Assembly (NCBI RefSeq): GCF_900177665.1
Contig: NZ_FXAW01000007.1
Span: 186,001-250,000 of the forward strand
Length of the DNA stretch: 64,000 nt
Source of the DNA: Marivirga sericea
GTDB lineage: Bacteria > Bacteroidota > Bacteroidia > Cytophagales > Cyclobacteriaceae
Direction of reading: 5' to 3'
The position numbers and the translations under genes are program-made. Shown here piece after piece: positions 17,500-26,003 of this stretch. Position 1 is the first letter of the stretch. The number at the start of each line of letters is the position of its first letter. The notes under the pieces were generated by a model, which worked only from the letters and a program-made list of their open reading frames with translations, made no database searches and was not told where the DNA came from.

Positions 17500-17570
17500 T
17501 AAGCACAACAATGGCTAAAAAATCATAGCTGCCCTGCGGGACAGCAACGCTTTTTAGCCGAACCGATATC
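17500..17570 (+). repeat. attC-like site C with altered crossover base
   Basis: TAAGCACAAC (17500-17509) pairs perfectly with the cassette start at 16516-16525. GGCTAAAAA (17513-17521) is inverted as TTTTTAGCC (17551-17559), around a GCTGCCC/GGGACAGC hairpin. Five bases later, where GTT is expected, the sequence is GAT (17565-17567). At about 70 bp it has the length of a short attC. The changed crossover may mark a decayed or terminal site. Confidence 0.6.
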
Positions 17571-17610
17571 TAATCTTTCAATAAATATTTCCATAACATA
17601 CTAACTTAAA

Positions 17611-18774
17611 GTGATAAGCTCTTTTTCAAATAAGACAAGATTGCACGGACTTGATAATCTTAGAGCAATAGCAATAATAATTGTAATGATTTTTCACTAT
17701 TACCCAGCTCCAGAATGGCTTGAACCTATTGCGAAAATTGGTTGGTCAGGTGTAGATTTGTTTTTTGTATTAAGTGGATTTCTAATTGGGTCTCAGCTAC
17801 TAAATGAGTTCAAAAAAAACAATAACATATCATTTAGAAATTTCTACGTAAAGAGATTTTTTAGAATTATTCCAACCTACTTAGTGGTATTACTTATATA
17901 TTATTTACTTCCAAATCTTAGAGAAGGATCTGGTATGGCACCACTTTGGAAATATTTAACATTCACACAAAATATAGGATTTGATGTTGCAAATTCAAGC
18001 TCATTTTCTCACGCTTGGTCGCTTTGTATTGAAGAACAATTTTACCTTTTACTTCCCATCTTAATTTTGAGCCTTTTTGCAATAAGACTTCAAACCAAAG
18101 CTGGATATATAATAATAGGACTTGTAATTTTAGGAATACTACTTAGGGTTTATAATTGGAACGAGTATGTCCAACCGCTTATTGATATTAATAAGGGAAG
18201 GAAAATGGCTAGAAGTTTTTTTGAAAACATTTATTACCCAAGCTATAATAGAATGGATGGCTTGCTGGTTGGAATTAGCGTTGCTGCCATTTTTACTTTC
18301 AAACCAAAAATTAAACAACTATTAATAAATAAAGGTAACTACTTTCTTCTCTTAGGAATTGTTCTGTTTTTACTGGCATTTCAGATCAATGAAAATCTAA
18401 TTTCATATAACAATGCTGTTTATGGTTTTCCATTAATTTCGATTGCATATGGATCTATGGTAATAGCTGCTTTAAGTCCAGTTTGTTTTCTTTATAAGCT
18501 TAAATCTAAGATTACCTTCTTTATAGCAACACTATCATACTCCATCTATCTGACTCACAAATTAATATTTCATATAATAAAAAGTGAAATCATAAATCAT
18601 GAATTAGACCTAGATCCAAATTTAACTTTTGGAATATGTATGTTTACTGCAGTAATTATTGGTTTACTTCTGCACCTTACAATCGAAAGATCATTTTTAA
18701 AACTTAGAGAGAGAATATTAGATGGTAATAAAAAAAGAAAGAAAAAATTAAGCTCTAACACCAACTATGGATGA
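17611..18774 (+). CDS. Acyltransferase family 3 (OafA-like) membrane protein
   Basis: 387 residues with about ten membrane helices. The opening RLHGLDNLRAIAIIIVMIFHYY contains the family's catalytic-region histidine, and WSGVDLFFVLSGFLIG and HAWSLCIEEQFYLLLP are strong acyltransferase 3 motifs. Such proteins O-acylate surface polysaccharides or peptidoglycan. The start is GTG 17611; no ATG lies at the right place. The last residues (SSNTNYG) are encoded inside the next attC-like site, so gene and site have become joined. Possibly a fourth cassette gene. Confidence 0.85.
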   Translation: MISSFSNKTRLHGLDNLRAIAIIIVMIFHYYPAPEWLEPIAKIGWSGVDLFFVLSGFLIGSQLLNEFKKNNNISFRNFYVKRFFRIIPTYLVVLLIYYLLPNLREGSGMAPLWKYLTFTQNIGFDVANSSSFSHAWSLCIEEQFYLLLPILILSLFAIRLQTKAGYIIIGLVILGILLRVYNWNEYVQPLIDINKGRKMARSFFENIYYPSYNRMDGLLVGISVAAIFTFKPKIKQLLINKGNYFLLLGIVLFLLAFQINENLISYNNAVYGFPLISIAYGSMVIAALSPVCFLYKLKSKITFFIATLSYSIYLTHKLIFHIIKSEIINHELDLDPNLTFGICMFTAVIIGLLLHLTIERSFLKLRERILDGNKKRKKKLSSNTNYG

Positions 18775-18914
18775 ATGGGGTTTCATCAGAAAGGAAAGTT
18801 TGAGGCACTTAGAAAGTCCACCACAAGTTTTAAATTAAATTAAGGCTTGGCTATGTGCGAGACGAGAGTTTAGTGCTTTCTAATCCCCACTTATCATAGC
18901 CGAGCCGTCAGCGC
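18751..18914 (+). repeat. Degenerate attC-like site D
   Basis: CTCTAAC (18753-18759) plays the AAC-ending box. CTATGGATGAATGGGG (18765-18780) is imperfectly inverted as CCCCACTTATCATAG (18886-18900). Five bases after the arm's AGCC comes GTC (18907) in place of GTT. The interior (GAAAGTCC-CCACAAGTTTTAAATT and GCTATGTGCGAGACG parts) recurs at 48479-48540. The remaining bases to 19088 show nothing clear. Confidence 0.5.
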
Positions 18915-19088
18915 ACATTTAAAAAATTCTACTTCCTCAAAAAAATCTGTTCGCTAGTCAGTAAATTTTGTTCGATAACGAACAGTTCGGATTCCCTAAT
19001 ATGGCCCTATGCAAAGAAAACACAGTTTACTGTTTTTGGCATGCATATTGAAAAAAGTTAGTTAAGCTCTTTAACTAATTTAGTTGCT

Positions 19089-19682
19089 ATGAAAAAAGTT
19101 CTATTATTAATTATTACTTTCTACTTATCTACTGCCTACTGTGTTGCGCAAGACAGTCCTTCTCTAGAAAAGGATGAGGTTGTAAAAGAAATTGCCCTTC
19201 CCTCTTTTAATACTGTTGCAGTCAAAGGAGGTGGAGATTATTACTTTCACTACTCATCCAATACCAAAGTAGAGATAAAAGGAGCCGATTCCTGTGTGGA
19301 GAGTATCGGAGTTATAGTGTCATCAAAGATTCTTAGCCTAAACCCCTTGGGAGGATTTTCAGAGAATTGTAGAGTTGAGATTCATATTTTTATGCCTAAC
19401 ATTAGAGAAATTCAGCAGAATGGTGGAGGTCGAATAGTCGTAAATGAAGGCTTTGCACCTGTGGATAAATTCAAATGCACTCTAGATGGAGGTGGTATCC
19501 TAATCATGACATCATTAAAGGTGGATTCTCTTCTTGCTTTTATTGAAGGGGGAGGAGAAATCTCTGCACGGGTAAACAAAAAGATTCACGGAAAAATAAG
19601 AGCAGGGGGTGTGATTTCCTACCAGGGTGACCCTCTCATTGAGACTGACATTGTAGGTGGTGGAACGATAAAAAGAAAATAA
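19089..19682 (+). CDS. DUF2807 (GIN domain) exported protein
   Basis: 197 residues with a signal peptide ending CVAQ. Short beta repeats with glycine turns (VKGGGDYYFHY, LDGGGILIM, IEGGGEISA, VGGGTIKRK) are characteristic of the putative auto-transporter adhesin head GIN domain, a right-handed beta-helix-like surface domain common in Bacteroidota. It is one base from the next gene, so they are co-transcribed. A paralogue lies at 30505. It is probably cell-surface or periplasmic; the ligand is unknown. Confidence 0.82.
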   Translation: MKKVLLLIITFYLSTAYCVAQDSPSLEKDEVVKEIALPSFNTVAVKGGGDYYFHYSSNTKVEIKGADSCVESIGVIVSSKILSLNPLGGFSENCRVEIHIFMPNIREIQQNGGGRIVVNEGFAPVDKFKCTLDGGGILIMTSLKVDSLLAFIEGGGEISARVNKKIHGKIRAGGVISYQGDPLIETDIVGGGTIKRK

Positions 19683-19683
19683 T

Positions 19684-20355
19684 ATGAAAATTAGGTATTT
19701 AATTCTTACAGCTTCTGTTGGCATCATCTTTTTTAGCTCAGCTTGGCATTCAGATAAAAGAAATCTAAAAATCCACTTTGGAGTATACACTGACCCTAGA
19801 GATAATCACCGTTACCAAACAGTGAAAATTGGAGAACAGGAGTGGATGGCAGAGAATTTTGCCTATCTGCCATATGTCTGCCCAGTGGACTCTGTTGAGT
19901 GTGGAGTATGGGTTTATAATTACAGTGGCACGGATATTTCAGATGCTAAAGAAACTTTGGAGTACAAAAAATTTGGCGGCCTATATAGTTGGAAGTCTGC
20001 ACTGGAGTTAGCACCGGAGGGCTGGCACTTACCAAGCGATAAAGAATGGAAAGAACTGGAAAGGCATCTTGGGATAGCGGATTCAGATATAGATAGTAAG
20101 ACATGGAGAGGAAAAAGTAATGAAGCCAATCGGTTAAAGGAAAAAGGAGATACGGGCTTGAAGGTGACTTTTGGTGGCTGGAAGACAGATTACGGTAAGT
20201 TCAATTTCATTGAAGAGCATGCAAATTTTTGGTGTTCTACCGAAGTAGATAAAGGCAGAGGCTTTGAACGCCTGATTGGAGTGAATAATGGAAAAATAGG
20301 GAAAGCAGCAGGGAATAAGGGTTGTGGCTTTAGTGTAAGATACATAAAGAATTAA
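19684..20355 (+). CDS. FISUMP-domain exported protein
   Basis: 223 residues with an N-terminal hydrophobic signal. DPRDNHRYQTVKIGEQEWMAEN, YSWKSALELAPEGWHLPSDKEW, and the C-terminal GCGFSVRYIKN are the hallmarks of the Fibrobacter succinogenes major paralogous (FISUMP) domain, a C-type-lectin-like extracellular module. It starts one base after the GIN-domain gene, so the pair likely forms a small surface-protein operon. Confidence 0.85.
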   Translation: MKIRYLILTASVGIIFFSSAWHSDKRNLKIHFGVYTDPRDNHRYQTVKIGEQEWMAENFAYLPYVCPVDSVECGVWVYNYSGTDISDAKETLEYKKFGGLYSWKSALELAPEGWHLPSDKEWKELERHLGIADSDIDSKTWRGKSNEANRLKEKGDTGLKVTFGGWKTDYGKFNFIEEHANFWCSTEVDKGRGFERLIGVNNGKIGKAAGNKGCGFSVRYIKN

Positions 20356-20413
20356 AAATGTAACAAAATACATTTAGTGGTCACAAAAGGGGGTCGGAGT
20401 TAACTGAGATAAA

Positions 20414-21133
20414 ATGACAAATACAAATCAAAATACCATTAGCAAAACAAAGACAATCCTTGTTTTTATTTGTACTATCATTATTGGCTATGCTCTTTTC
20501 TTTATTCCGGATATATTCTTTGGAGTTACAAAAATCAATGGTGGAAAGATTGGCATTAATTTACTATTCATTGCTTTATTTCAATTCTTATCAATTATTA
20601 CCTTGCTCTATGTTTCTCTAAGAATTTTAAAGAAAGACTTTAGCTATATCGGTCTTCGGTTTGTAAATATAAAAAATGATATTTTCTTAGGTCTTATTTT
20701 CGGTCTTTTATGGACAATACTTCAATTTGCTCTTATAATTCCAAATACAGGTGGGATAAACCGTCCAGACATTCAAGGAATGTTGGCTATGTACGATGGG
20801 ACATTAATAGGAATATTGTCATTTATTGCATTAGGGGTGATTGGCGGTGGAATTACAGAGGAACTCTTTAACAGAGGATTTTTTATCAACGTACTTAAAG
20901 AGGCATTTAAAAATCCAAAGATAGGACTATGGTTTTCTATTATTTTATCTGTAGCGCTTTTTTCACTCGGTCATATGCCAAGCACCTCATTGGATTGGTT
21001 CGACATTCTTATTCCGACTGTGATGTACACTTTACTATTCGTAAAAACCAAAAAATTGACTGCCTCAATAGTAGCTCACGGAATTTACAATATAGCTGCA
21101 ATTATTTTGACTTATTATCTATACTTCAACTAA
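20414..21133 (+). CDS. CPBP-family intramembrane metalloprotease
   Basis: 239 residues with about seven membrane helices. The three motifs are present: Glu149-Glu150-x3-Arg154 (TEELFNRG), His187 (SLGHMPS) and His222-x3-Asn226 (AHGIYN). Family members include Abi proteins, bacteriocin self-immunity proteins and Rce1-type prenyl-protein proteases. No peptide gene or partner is adjacent, so the substrate is unknown. Confidence 0.88.
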   Translation: MTNTNQNTISKTKTILVFICTIIIGYALFFIPDIFFGVTKINGGKIGINLLFIALFQFLSIITLLYVSLRILKKDFSYIGLRFVNIKNDIFLGLIFGLLWTILQFALIIPNTGGINRPDIQGMLAMYDGTLIGILSFIALGVIGGGITEELFNRGFFINVLKEAFKNPKIGLWFSIILSVALFSLGHMPSTSLDWFDILIPTVMYTLLFVKTKKLTASIVAHGIYNIAAIILTYYLYFN

Positions 21134-21277
21134 AAACGTTTGTAGACTTAAGAGGTATAAACGTAATGCAGGCTGAAGTTCTAAATTAGGACGAATTGCG
21201 AATTAACGAACTTATCGGCAAACCTGAACCGAAGTGCTCCCAATCACAAACTACGTTTAAACTTGCCCTTAATACAT

Positions 21278-21613
21278 TCAAATCTCCAACTCTTCCATAG
21301 GATCCCAAAAAACACTTTTGAAATTCTGAATCTGATCATCCTTGACCTCAACTCCTTCTGCTTGCAGCGCAACTTGCATGGTATCTGGAGTTTCAAAATG
21401 CATTTTTCCAGTTAGCAGTCCATTTCGATTTACAACTCTATGCGCTGGTACATTTTCCAAACTATGAGAAGCATTCATAGCATAGCCCACAACACGAGCA
21501 CTTTTGGCTGCTCCCAAGTATTTGGCAATAGCTCCGTAAGAAGTCACTCGCCCCTTTGGTATTAATCGAACGACTTGATATACCTGATCGAAAAAATCAT
21601 TCTTTTCTTTCAT
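21278..21613 (-). CDS. Alkyltransferase-like protein (MGMT C-terminal fold, no reactive Cys)
   Basis: 111 residues, the single MGMT DNA-binding domain. PKGRVTSYGAIA (20-30) is the recognition helix region, and RVVGYAMNAS precedes the active-site loop. The loop reads PAHRVVN at 56-62, so the methyl-accepting Cys of PCHRV is Ala57. Such ATL proteins bind O6-alkylguanine and flag it to nucleotide excision repair rather than repairing it. It is a single gene, convergent with the CPBP gene. Confidence 0.9.
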   Translation of the reverse strand: MKEKNDFFDQVYQVVRLIPKGRVTSYGAIAKYLGAAKSARVVGYAMNASHSLENVPAHRVVNRNGLLTGKMHFETPDTMQVALQAEGVEVKDDQIQNFKSVFWDPMEELEI

Positions 21614-21750
21614 AAAATATGTAGACTGCTGTAACTTTTATATTTTTGATGTTTAAATTAATTAATTCTTGGCGCTAAATATTTCTTTGATATTAAATTC
21701 AAAGCGTATAAAGAGAGCCCTTGAAAAATAAGTCTCTTCGACCTTTTAGT

Positions 21751-24000
21751 ATGACAAAACTACTGTATATTTTTCTATTGCCATGGTCTATGATTGCTTA
21801 TGCTAGTCAAGCACAGGCATTTTCTGATTTTCCTGGAGACAGCACTGTAGAAATCTTTTCAAAAAAGGGTAAAATTGGAATGAAAAACGAAAAGGGAAAT
21901 ATTTTGTTAGAACCAAACTATCAAGCCTTGGGCTGGTCTGATGCTAGACTCAAAAATAGTAAAGGCTTCCTTGGCTTCAAACAAAATGAATTATGGGGCT
22001 TGATGACTAATAATTTTGAAATTATTTCACATCCTCAATACAATAGCTTAATCCCGTTTGATGACGATTTATTTATTATATCACAAAAAAGTAAATACTC
22101 CAAGGTTTTATTTTACGGACTAATCAAGGCCAACGGCAAGGTCAAAATTAAGCCAAGCTATCGAAATATTTACCCAGCAGGAAGCCATCTTGTTGCAGCT
22201 ACAAAAAAAGAAAAAGACATCTACTATGGAATTATCAATTCCTCTGGTAAAATTATGGTACCATTTAATTACTTCCATATAGCAGCTTTAGGAAATGATA
22301 ATTTCACCTTAACAAAAAATAATGGAGAGAAAGACCTTATAAAACTGGGTTCTAAACCTCATTCACTTTTCACGAGTATGGATAGCGTATCTACTTTCAG
22401 AGATGGTGTTGCTATAATTTTCAAAAACGGAAAACAAGGACTTATCAGACAAGACGGGAAAATTTTATTACCCATAGAGTATAAAAAAATCGAGTGGAAT
22501 AATGGCAAACAAATATACGTCACTCCTTTAGACCAATGGACCATTTTAAATCAAAAAGGGATAGAAATGGGCTCGCAGAAAGCGGACTCTATTTTCTATT
22601 TAAACGATAGCTTGCTCGTAAAAAACACTTCCTCTTTTGCCCAAATCTACAATACCAATGATGGCGAATCTAAGGAAGTATTTCACGCAGACATCATTGG
22701 TGTGTTCGGAGATCACTTTATACTTAACAAGACAGGCCAAATTTATATTGTTGATGACAATAAAAATGTAATTAGTGAAAAATTTACGGGTGAGGTATTT
22801 TGGAACGAGCATTTTTTTGTTGCAAAAAAGAAAATATACCAAGGTTTCGAATACATAACCATTGATACAAAGGGAAAGTCCATTACAGCTCAATCGTATA
22901 TGTTTTCTGATAATGCAATTGCATTAAAAGTGAAATCAAATTGGGGGATTTATGACCAAAGTTTACAAGAAATAATACCCCCCTTATACCAAAAGATTGA
23001 ACGAAATGGTCAGCACTATATAGTCAACTTCAAAGGACAATTTGGAGTGATCGACCAAGGAAATAACTGGGTGATTCCGCCTCAATACAGAGAGATAAAT
23101 GCTATCGACAATAAATACTACAAAACCGTTGATAAATATTTACGAGAATTTATATCGGACGGAAATGAAAAGTATGAAGCAAGCTTATATTATGATTTTT
23201 ACGAAGATTTTGTAGTGGAACAAGATGTTGAAGATTTTTTTAGATTAATTGAGAAAAATGGAAATGCCATTACTGACTTTAGAAAAGGGAAGTATAATGG
23301 CCATGGTAAGTCGGGAATAATTTTCAAGAACGGAAATCAACATTTCTTGCTCAATGCTGCAGGAAAAGAGCTCTTCAAAATTAATGAATATGATTCTGTT
23401 ATTGTTTCGGAAGATGAATTTCTGCCTATTCAAAAAAATGGTAGTTGGGGGTTCATTGACAGAAACGGGATTTTAAGAATCGCTAATCGCTATGATACCG
23501 TTCGTTCATTTCACAATGATAGAGCAGCGATTAAAATTAGAAATTCTTGGGGATTCATTAATAGAACTGAAGAATTGGTTATCCAGCCTTATTATTCCGA
23601 GGTTTCAGATTTTCAGAACAATACCGCATTTGTGCAACTCAACAATAAATATGGATTAGTTGATGTGAGTGGAGATTTTATCATTGAGGCAGAATATGAC
23701 GAAATCAAAATGAAAAAAGGCTTTTATTTGCTGCGCAAAGCGTCCAAATGGGGAATTGCGAATAAAAGTGGAAAAGTCATAAGCTATCCCAATTATTCTA
23801 ACATCTACGTAGGGGATGAATTTATAAGAGTCGAAAAGTACGGCACAACCAGAATCCTATCGGAAAATGGAACCACTCTTATCGATAGTCAATTTGATGA
23901 CATCTTTTTTGATGAAGAGCGAAAGCTTTTCTTAGCTAAAAAAGCCGCTAAAAAGGAACAGGTTTTCCTAACCGATATCCTGAGCGGAAATTATCCATGA
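21751..24000 (+). CDS. Exported WG-repeat protein
   Basis: 749 residues from ATG 21751. A TTG ten codons earlier opens the frame, but ATG gives a clean signal peptide ending ASQAQA. At least ten WG-type repeats (for example KNGSWGFIDRNGILRIANRY, RNSWGFINRTEELVIQPYYSEV, NKYGLVDVSGDFIIEAEYDEI) form a probable beta-propeller or solenoid. Function is unknown. Proteins of this type are common, often surface exposed, in Bacteroidota. Confidence 0.88.
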   Translation: MTKLLYIFLLPWSMIAYASQAQAFSDFPGDSTVEIFSKKGKIGMKNEKGNILLEPNYQALGWSDARLKNSKGFLGFKQNELWGLMTNNFEIISHPQYNSLIPFDDDLFIISQKSKYSKVLFYGLIKANGKVKIKPSYRNIYPAGSHLVAATKKEKDIYYGIINSSGKIMVPFNYFHIAALGNDNFTLTKNNGEKDLIKLGSKPHSLFTSMDSVSTFRDGVAIIFKNGKQGLIRQDGKILLPIEYKKIEWNNGKQIYVTPLDQWTILNQKGIEMGSQKADSIFYLNDSLLVKNTSSFAQIYNTNDGESKEVFHADIIGVFGDHFILNKTGQIYIVDDNKNVISEKFTGEVFWNEHFFVAKKKIYQGFEYITIDTKGKSITAQSYMFSDNAIALKVKSNWGIYDQSLQEIIPPLYQKIERNGQHYIVNFKGQFGVIDQGNNWVIPPQYREINAIDNKYYKTVDKYLREFISDGNEKYEASLYYDFYEDFVVEQDVEDFFRLIEKNGNAITDFRKGKYNGHGKSGIIFKNGNQHFLLNAAGKELFKINEYDSVIVSEDEFLPIQKNGSWGFIDRNGILRIANRYDTVRSFHNDRAAIKIRNSWGFINRTEELVIQPYYSEVSDFQNNTAFVQLNNKYGLVDVSGDFIIEAEYDEIKMKKGFYLLRKASKWGIANKSGKVISYPNYSNIYVGDEFIRVEKYGTTRILSENGTTLIDSQFDDIFFDEERKLFLAKKAAKKEQVFLTDILSGNYP

Positions 24001-24193
24001 TTGATTAAATTCCTTCCAATTATTTCTTTCCAGTAATTTAACGCAACAGTTTTTTATCGAAAATTAGAGAACTATCCCTTTCATTTTAGACAGTGTAGAA
24101 AAATATTCATTCTAATTTTTTTCGATAAGATGTGATTTTTAGCTTATATTTAGGTTGTTTTTAGGGACGAATTGAAATAATTTCAATTTCCGA

Positions 24194-25897
24194 ATGAATT
24201 TTATGACCTATAAGTTAGAACATACTGCTGAAATTGCTTCTGAACTTCCAGGAGAACTTCTTTTTAAGATAATGAAAGAAAGCTCCTTGGTTGAAGCTGA
24301 TGGTGTCCCCACTAATGCACTAAATAATATGTTAAATTTCATTAGCAGTGAATTTGGGGCTGATGAACATTGGGTAGTCGAAGAAAGCAAAAAAGGTAGC
24401 TGTTTAAAATGGGATTTGGACAATCCTTTGATAAAAGAAAGTATTCCATTCAATCCTGAATTGAAAGAGCAAAGTGAGCATCCCTTTTTTACGATTGAAA
24501 TAAAAAAACCATTTTTACTGTTCAAACATCATTTAATTTTTCCTATTGATTTAAATGGAAAGAAAATTTATATCGGATTCTCCTCTCAACGAAAATTTGA
24601 TCTAAGTTCTCAAGATAAAAAGTTCTTTCATGTTATTTCAGAAAGATTGAAAGAGTTAACCTTGTTAATTAATAACGAAAGAAAAGCAAAATCAAAAACT
24701 CAGCGATTAGAAACCATTCTAGATAGGCTTCCACAAGCAATTGTTTTTACAGAAAATAAAAATGGAGATACTTGGCTTAACAACGAGGCGCTTGAAATTT
24801 TTGGTTTAAGTAAAAATGAAAAATCAATCCCGTCTGAACTCTTCAGTACTAAGCTAGCAGAACTTAAAGTTAAAATCATTAATAAAGAAGAAGTAGAGCT
24901 GGTAGGAAACAATATGATTAGTCTAAACGCACTACCTTCTAGTTTTGGAGAAGATTGGATCTGGAAATTTGAAAATTCCGTTCTTAAAGTGATTCGAAAA
25001 AACGCCTATATTGCAGGAAAGGAAGGAGAATTATGGGTTTTTGACAACGTTAGTGAGTTGTATTTTGCAAATGAGAGATTGAACTCTCTATTCAGAAAAC
25101 TGAATGTGGCTTATAATGAAATCAACGCGAATCTTACAGAATTTCAAAGTAAATCAAGCAATAAAAGCATTACTGATCTTGAGGCTGAGGAATCTCGCAT
25201 TATTCAGCAATATGACGATAACGACATCTTAGGAAAAGTTACACATGATTTAAGAACTCCTTTTGCCAAAGTTTACACTATTGTTCAGCTACTTTTATCG
25301 GATAATGAAGAAAACTTGAGTGAGCAGCAAGTGGAAAGAATTAACCTTATCAAGCAAGTTGTTGCAGATGGCTTACAAATCGTAAAAGGCTTTCTTGATA
25401 CCGGTAACATGGTGTTAGATGACAAAAAATTTAAACCAGAAGTTATCGATATACAAGAATTCGTAGACAGCAGTTTAATGCCTTACGAACTTTTATCAGC
25501 TAAAAAGAATATCATTTTCATTACGCAAGTTTTAGATAGGAACCTTAAACTAGAAGTTGATCGCACTTATCTAAGAAGAATTATTGATAATTTGGTTTCC
25601 AATGCTATCAAGTTCTCGCCCAACGAGACACAAATAAACTACACTATCTACCAAGAAGGAGATGAAATCATATTCTCAGTTAAAGATCAAGGCCCTGGTC
25701 TGACAGATGACGATAAAAGCCGTTTATTCAAAAAATATCAACAACTCTCAGCAAAACCTATAGGAACAGATGATTCAACGGGCTTGGGACTCTATATTGT
25801 TAAAACCATGGCAGATAAAATGGGGGGTAGAATTTGGGTTGAAAGTGAAAAAGGCAAAGGAGCCGAATTCAAAGTGGCTTTAAGTTCCAAAAATTAG
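24194..25897 (+). CDS. Soluble sensor histidine kinase
   Basis: 567 residues with no membrane helix. A GAF-like N-terminal half (about 10-160) is followed by a PAS-like segment (about 175-300) and a coiled-coil linker. HisKA has His351 in KVTHDLRTPFAK. The HATPase has the N-box NLVSNAIKFSP, G1 DQGPGL and G2 GLGLYIVKTMADKMGG. It autophosphorylates and passes phosphate to an unlinked regulator; no response regulator is adjacent. The stimulus is unknown, probably intracellular. Confidence 0.88.
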   Translation: MNFMTYKLEHTAEIASELPGELLFKIMKESSLVEADGVPTNALNNMLNFISSEFGADEHWVVEESKKGSCLKWDLDNPLIKESIPFNPELKEQSEHPFFTIEIKKPFLLFKHHLIFPIDLNGKKIYIGFSSQRKFDLSSQDKKFFHVISERLKELTLLINNERKAKSKTQRLETILDRLPQAIVFTENKNGDTWLNNEALEIFGLSKNEKSIPSELFSTKLAELKVKIINKEEVELVGNNMISLNALPSSFGEDWIWKFENSVLKVIRKNAYIAGKEGELWVFDNVSELYFANERLNSLFRKLNVAYNEINANLTEFQSKSSNKSITDLEAEESRIIQQYDDNDILGKVTHDLRTPFAKVYTIVQLLLSDNEENLSEQQVERINLIKQVVADGLQIVKGFLDTGNMVLDDKKFKPEVIDIQEFVDSSLMPYELLSAKKNIIFITQVLDRNLKLEVDRTYLRRIIDNLVSNAIKFSPNETQINYTIYQEGDEIIFSVKDQGPGLTDDDKSRLFKKYQQLSAKPIGTDDSTGLGLYIVKTMADKMGGRIWVESEKGKGAEFKVALSSKN

Positions 25898-26003
25898 TTT
25901 CTTTCAGGAAGAAATGCAGCATCCTTCTCTTAATTTATTTAAAAGTATCATACTTTAGCGAATTGATCTAAAACTCCTATTTATATATTTTAGTTATAGC
26001 AGC

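Larger units (their letters stand above)
14300..17565 (+). mobile_element. Integron-like gene-cassette array, cluster 1
   Basis: Three consecutive units lie on the plus strand. Each begins at a GTT boundary, carries one or two genes starting 17-26 bases later, and ends in a long imperfect inverted repeat. Unit starts and their complementary 3' boxes are GTTAGCCTTT/AAAGGCTAAC, GTTAGAGTGC/GCACTCTAAC and GTTGTGCTTA/TAAGCACAAC, each 10 of 10. This is the relation expected when a circular cassette is opened between G and TT of its attC site. Units are 14301-15647, 15648-16516 and 16517-17565. No integron integrase gene is in the window. Confidence 0.7.

Noticed and set aside
14300-17565. Alternative reading of the inverted repeats as ordinary terminators
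   Set aside because: Terminators would not explain three exact 10-base matches between the start of each unit and the box after its gene, nor the shared GTT ends.
17566-18907. Acyltransferase as a clear fourth cassette
   Set aside because: Its start (GAT...) is not complementary to the CTCTAAC box at its end and both crossover triplets are altered, so cassette status is only suggested.
21137-21258. Possible further attC-like site after the CPBP protease (AAACGT-TTGT against ACAAACTACGTTT)
   Set aside because: Only a short bulged inverted repeat; no AAC-ending box complementary to a GTT start upstream of the gene could be found.
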